Shown here one piece after another: positions 6,296-7,006 of a stretch of 7,006 nucleotides of DNA. The stretch lies in contig JAGUYV010000256.1 in NCBI GenBank assembly GCA_020061125.1, positions 1 to 7,006 of the forward strand, read 5' to 3'. This DNA comes from a bacterium (GTDB lineage Bacteria > UBP15 > UBA6099 > DSWB01). The position numbers and the translations under genes are program-made. Below the pieces are notes generated by a model, which was not told the DNA's origin, did no database searches, and saw nothing but the letters and a program-made list of their open reading frames with translations. Numbering within the stretch: position 1 is the stretch's first letter; each line of letters begins with the position of its first letter.

Positions 6296-7006
6296 ATGAC
6301 GAAAACAAGACAGCCGTTCGCCGCCGGACAGTTCTATCCCTCGCGGGAAAGCGACTGCCGCAGCGAAATTGATCAATACACACAGCCCCTTGCAGAAAAC
6401 GCAGCGCCACATGGTGCGCCCGTAGCGGGCATCGCGCCGCATGCCGGATGGGTTTTCTCCGGCGCAACCGCTGGCAAGGTGTTCCGCGCCATCAAGAATC
6501 GCTCTAATCCGGAAATCTTCATCATGCTGGGCGCCGCGCACAGGGCGTTCACGCGCACGCCCGTGCTGTATCCGGGAGGCGCCTGGAACACCCCGCTGGG
6601 CGCCGTGTCCGTGGATGAAGACGCGGCGGCTGCGCTCGCGGATCTCGCGACCGCGCCCCCTCTGCTCGATCCCGATCTGCATGACGGTGAGCATTCCATC
6701 GAGGTTCTGGTCCCGTTCGTGAAACGCCTGTTCCCGGATGCGCGCATCGTGCCCGTGCTCGTTCCGCCCGGTCCGGACGCCATTTCATTCGGAGATGCGA
6801 CGGGGCGATTCATCAAGGCCAGCGGCGGGCGCGCCGTGGCCGTGGCAAGCACGGATCTCACGCATTACGGCCGTCAGTACGGGTTCGCGCCCAAGGGCGA
6901 GGGCGAGGAGGCGCACCGGTGGGCCAAGCAGGTGAACGACATGCGTTTTATTGACGCGGCGCTGGCCTTCGATGCGGACGCCATGCTCGATGGCGCGGCG
7001 TTGCAC
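6296..7006 (+). CDS. amrB: AmmeMemoRadiSam system protein B (MEMO1 family), 3' partial
   Basis: This is an open frame of 237 codons from ATG 6296 to the window edge, with no stop. The N-terminus has the family's RQPFAAGQFYPS opening. Residues 45-63 carry GIAPHAGWVFSG (His49), then LGAAH (His82), EHSIEVLVPF (Glu132, His133) and STDLTHYG (Asp187, His190). These are the metal-site landmarks of the MEMO1 fold, which is related to class III extradiol (LigB-type) dioxygenases. Human MEMO1 uses equivalent His residues plus a later Cys as metal ligands; that Cys would fall right of the window. In prokaryotes the gene often sits with AMMECR1-domain and radical SAM genes, a system of unclear biochemistry. 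No such partner is visible here; any would lie to the right. A terminator-like hairpin separates it from ctpA, so it may begin a new unit. Family lengths (about 260-290) suggest 30-50 residues are missing. Confidence 0.92.
   Translation, partial: MTKTRQPFAAGQFYPSRESDCRSEIDQYTQPLAENAAPHGAPVAGIAPHAGWVFSGATAGKVFRAIKNRSNPEIFIMLGAAHRAFTRTPVLYPGGAWNTPLGAVSVDEDAAAALADLATAPPLLDPDLHDGEHSIEVLVPFVKRLFPDARIVPVLVPPGPDAISFGDATGRFIKASGGRAVAVASTDLTHYGRQYGFAPKGEGEEAHRWAKQVNDMRFIDAALAFDADAMLDGAALH

Overview
The window holds six protein-coding genes, all on the + strand and tightly packed. The first is cut by the left edge and the last by the right edge. No RNA genes, insertion sequences, CRISPR arrays or phage genes were seen. 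The gene set points to a Gram-negative (diderm), probably uncultured bacterium with GC-rich codon use. The evidence is a PorV/PorQ-like outer-membrane barrel ending in Phe, a secreted protein with a FlgD-Ig/type IX-like C-terminal domain, and the order ftsE-ftsX-M23-S41, which is common in Deltaproteobacteria-like and related lineages. The lineage cannot be fixed from this sequence.

Region 1 (1-1820) is the envelope/secretion pair. The C-terminal 285 codons of a large extracellular Ig-like protein end in a domain like FlgD-Ig or T9SS type A sorting domains. A PorV-like barrel follows 39 nt later. In type IX secretion PorV receives such C-terminal domains, so the two may be cargo and partner (inference). 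A hairpin plus T-rich tract (1857-1887) probably ends this unit.

Region 2 (1888-6239) is a cell-wall remodelling cluster: ftsE (ABC ATPase), ftsX (membrane partner), a periplasmic coiled-coil M23 protein, and a CtpA-type S41 protease. FtsEX normally transmits ATP hydrolysis to a coiled-coil hydrolase or hydrolase activator. Here that protein keeps every M23 zinc and catalytic residue, unlike E. coli EnvC, so it may cut peptidoglycan itself. The neighbouring S41 protease could control hydrolase levels, as CtpA/Prc do elsewhere. It carries an unusual stalk-like (copper amine oxidase N-terminal type) segment near its C-terminus. The ftsE leader contains two mutually exclusive hairpins.

Region 3 (6240-7006) starts with a terminator-like hairpin. 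A strong Shine-Dalgarno site then precedes the first 237 codons of an AmmeMemoRadiSam system protein B (MEMO1 family) gene that runs off the right edge.

Nothing here amounts to a clearly new system. The best leads are the catalytically complete FtsEX-linked M23 protein beside a modified CtpA, and the possible sorting-domain/PorV pair.
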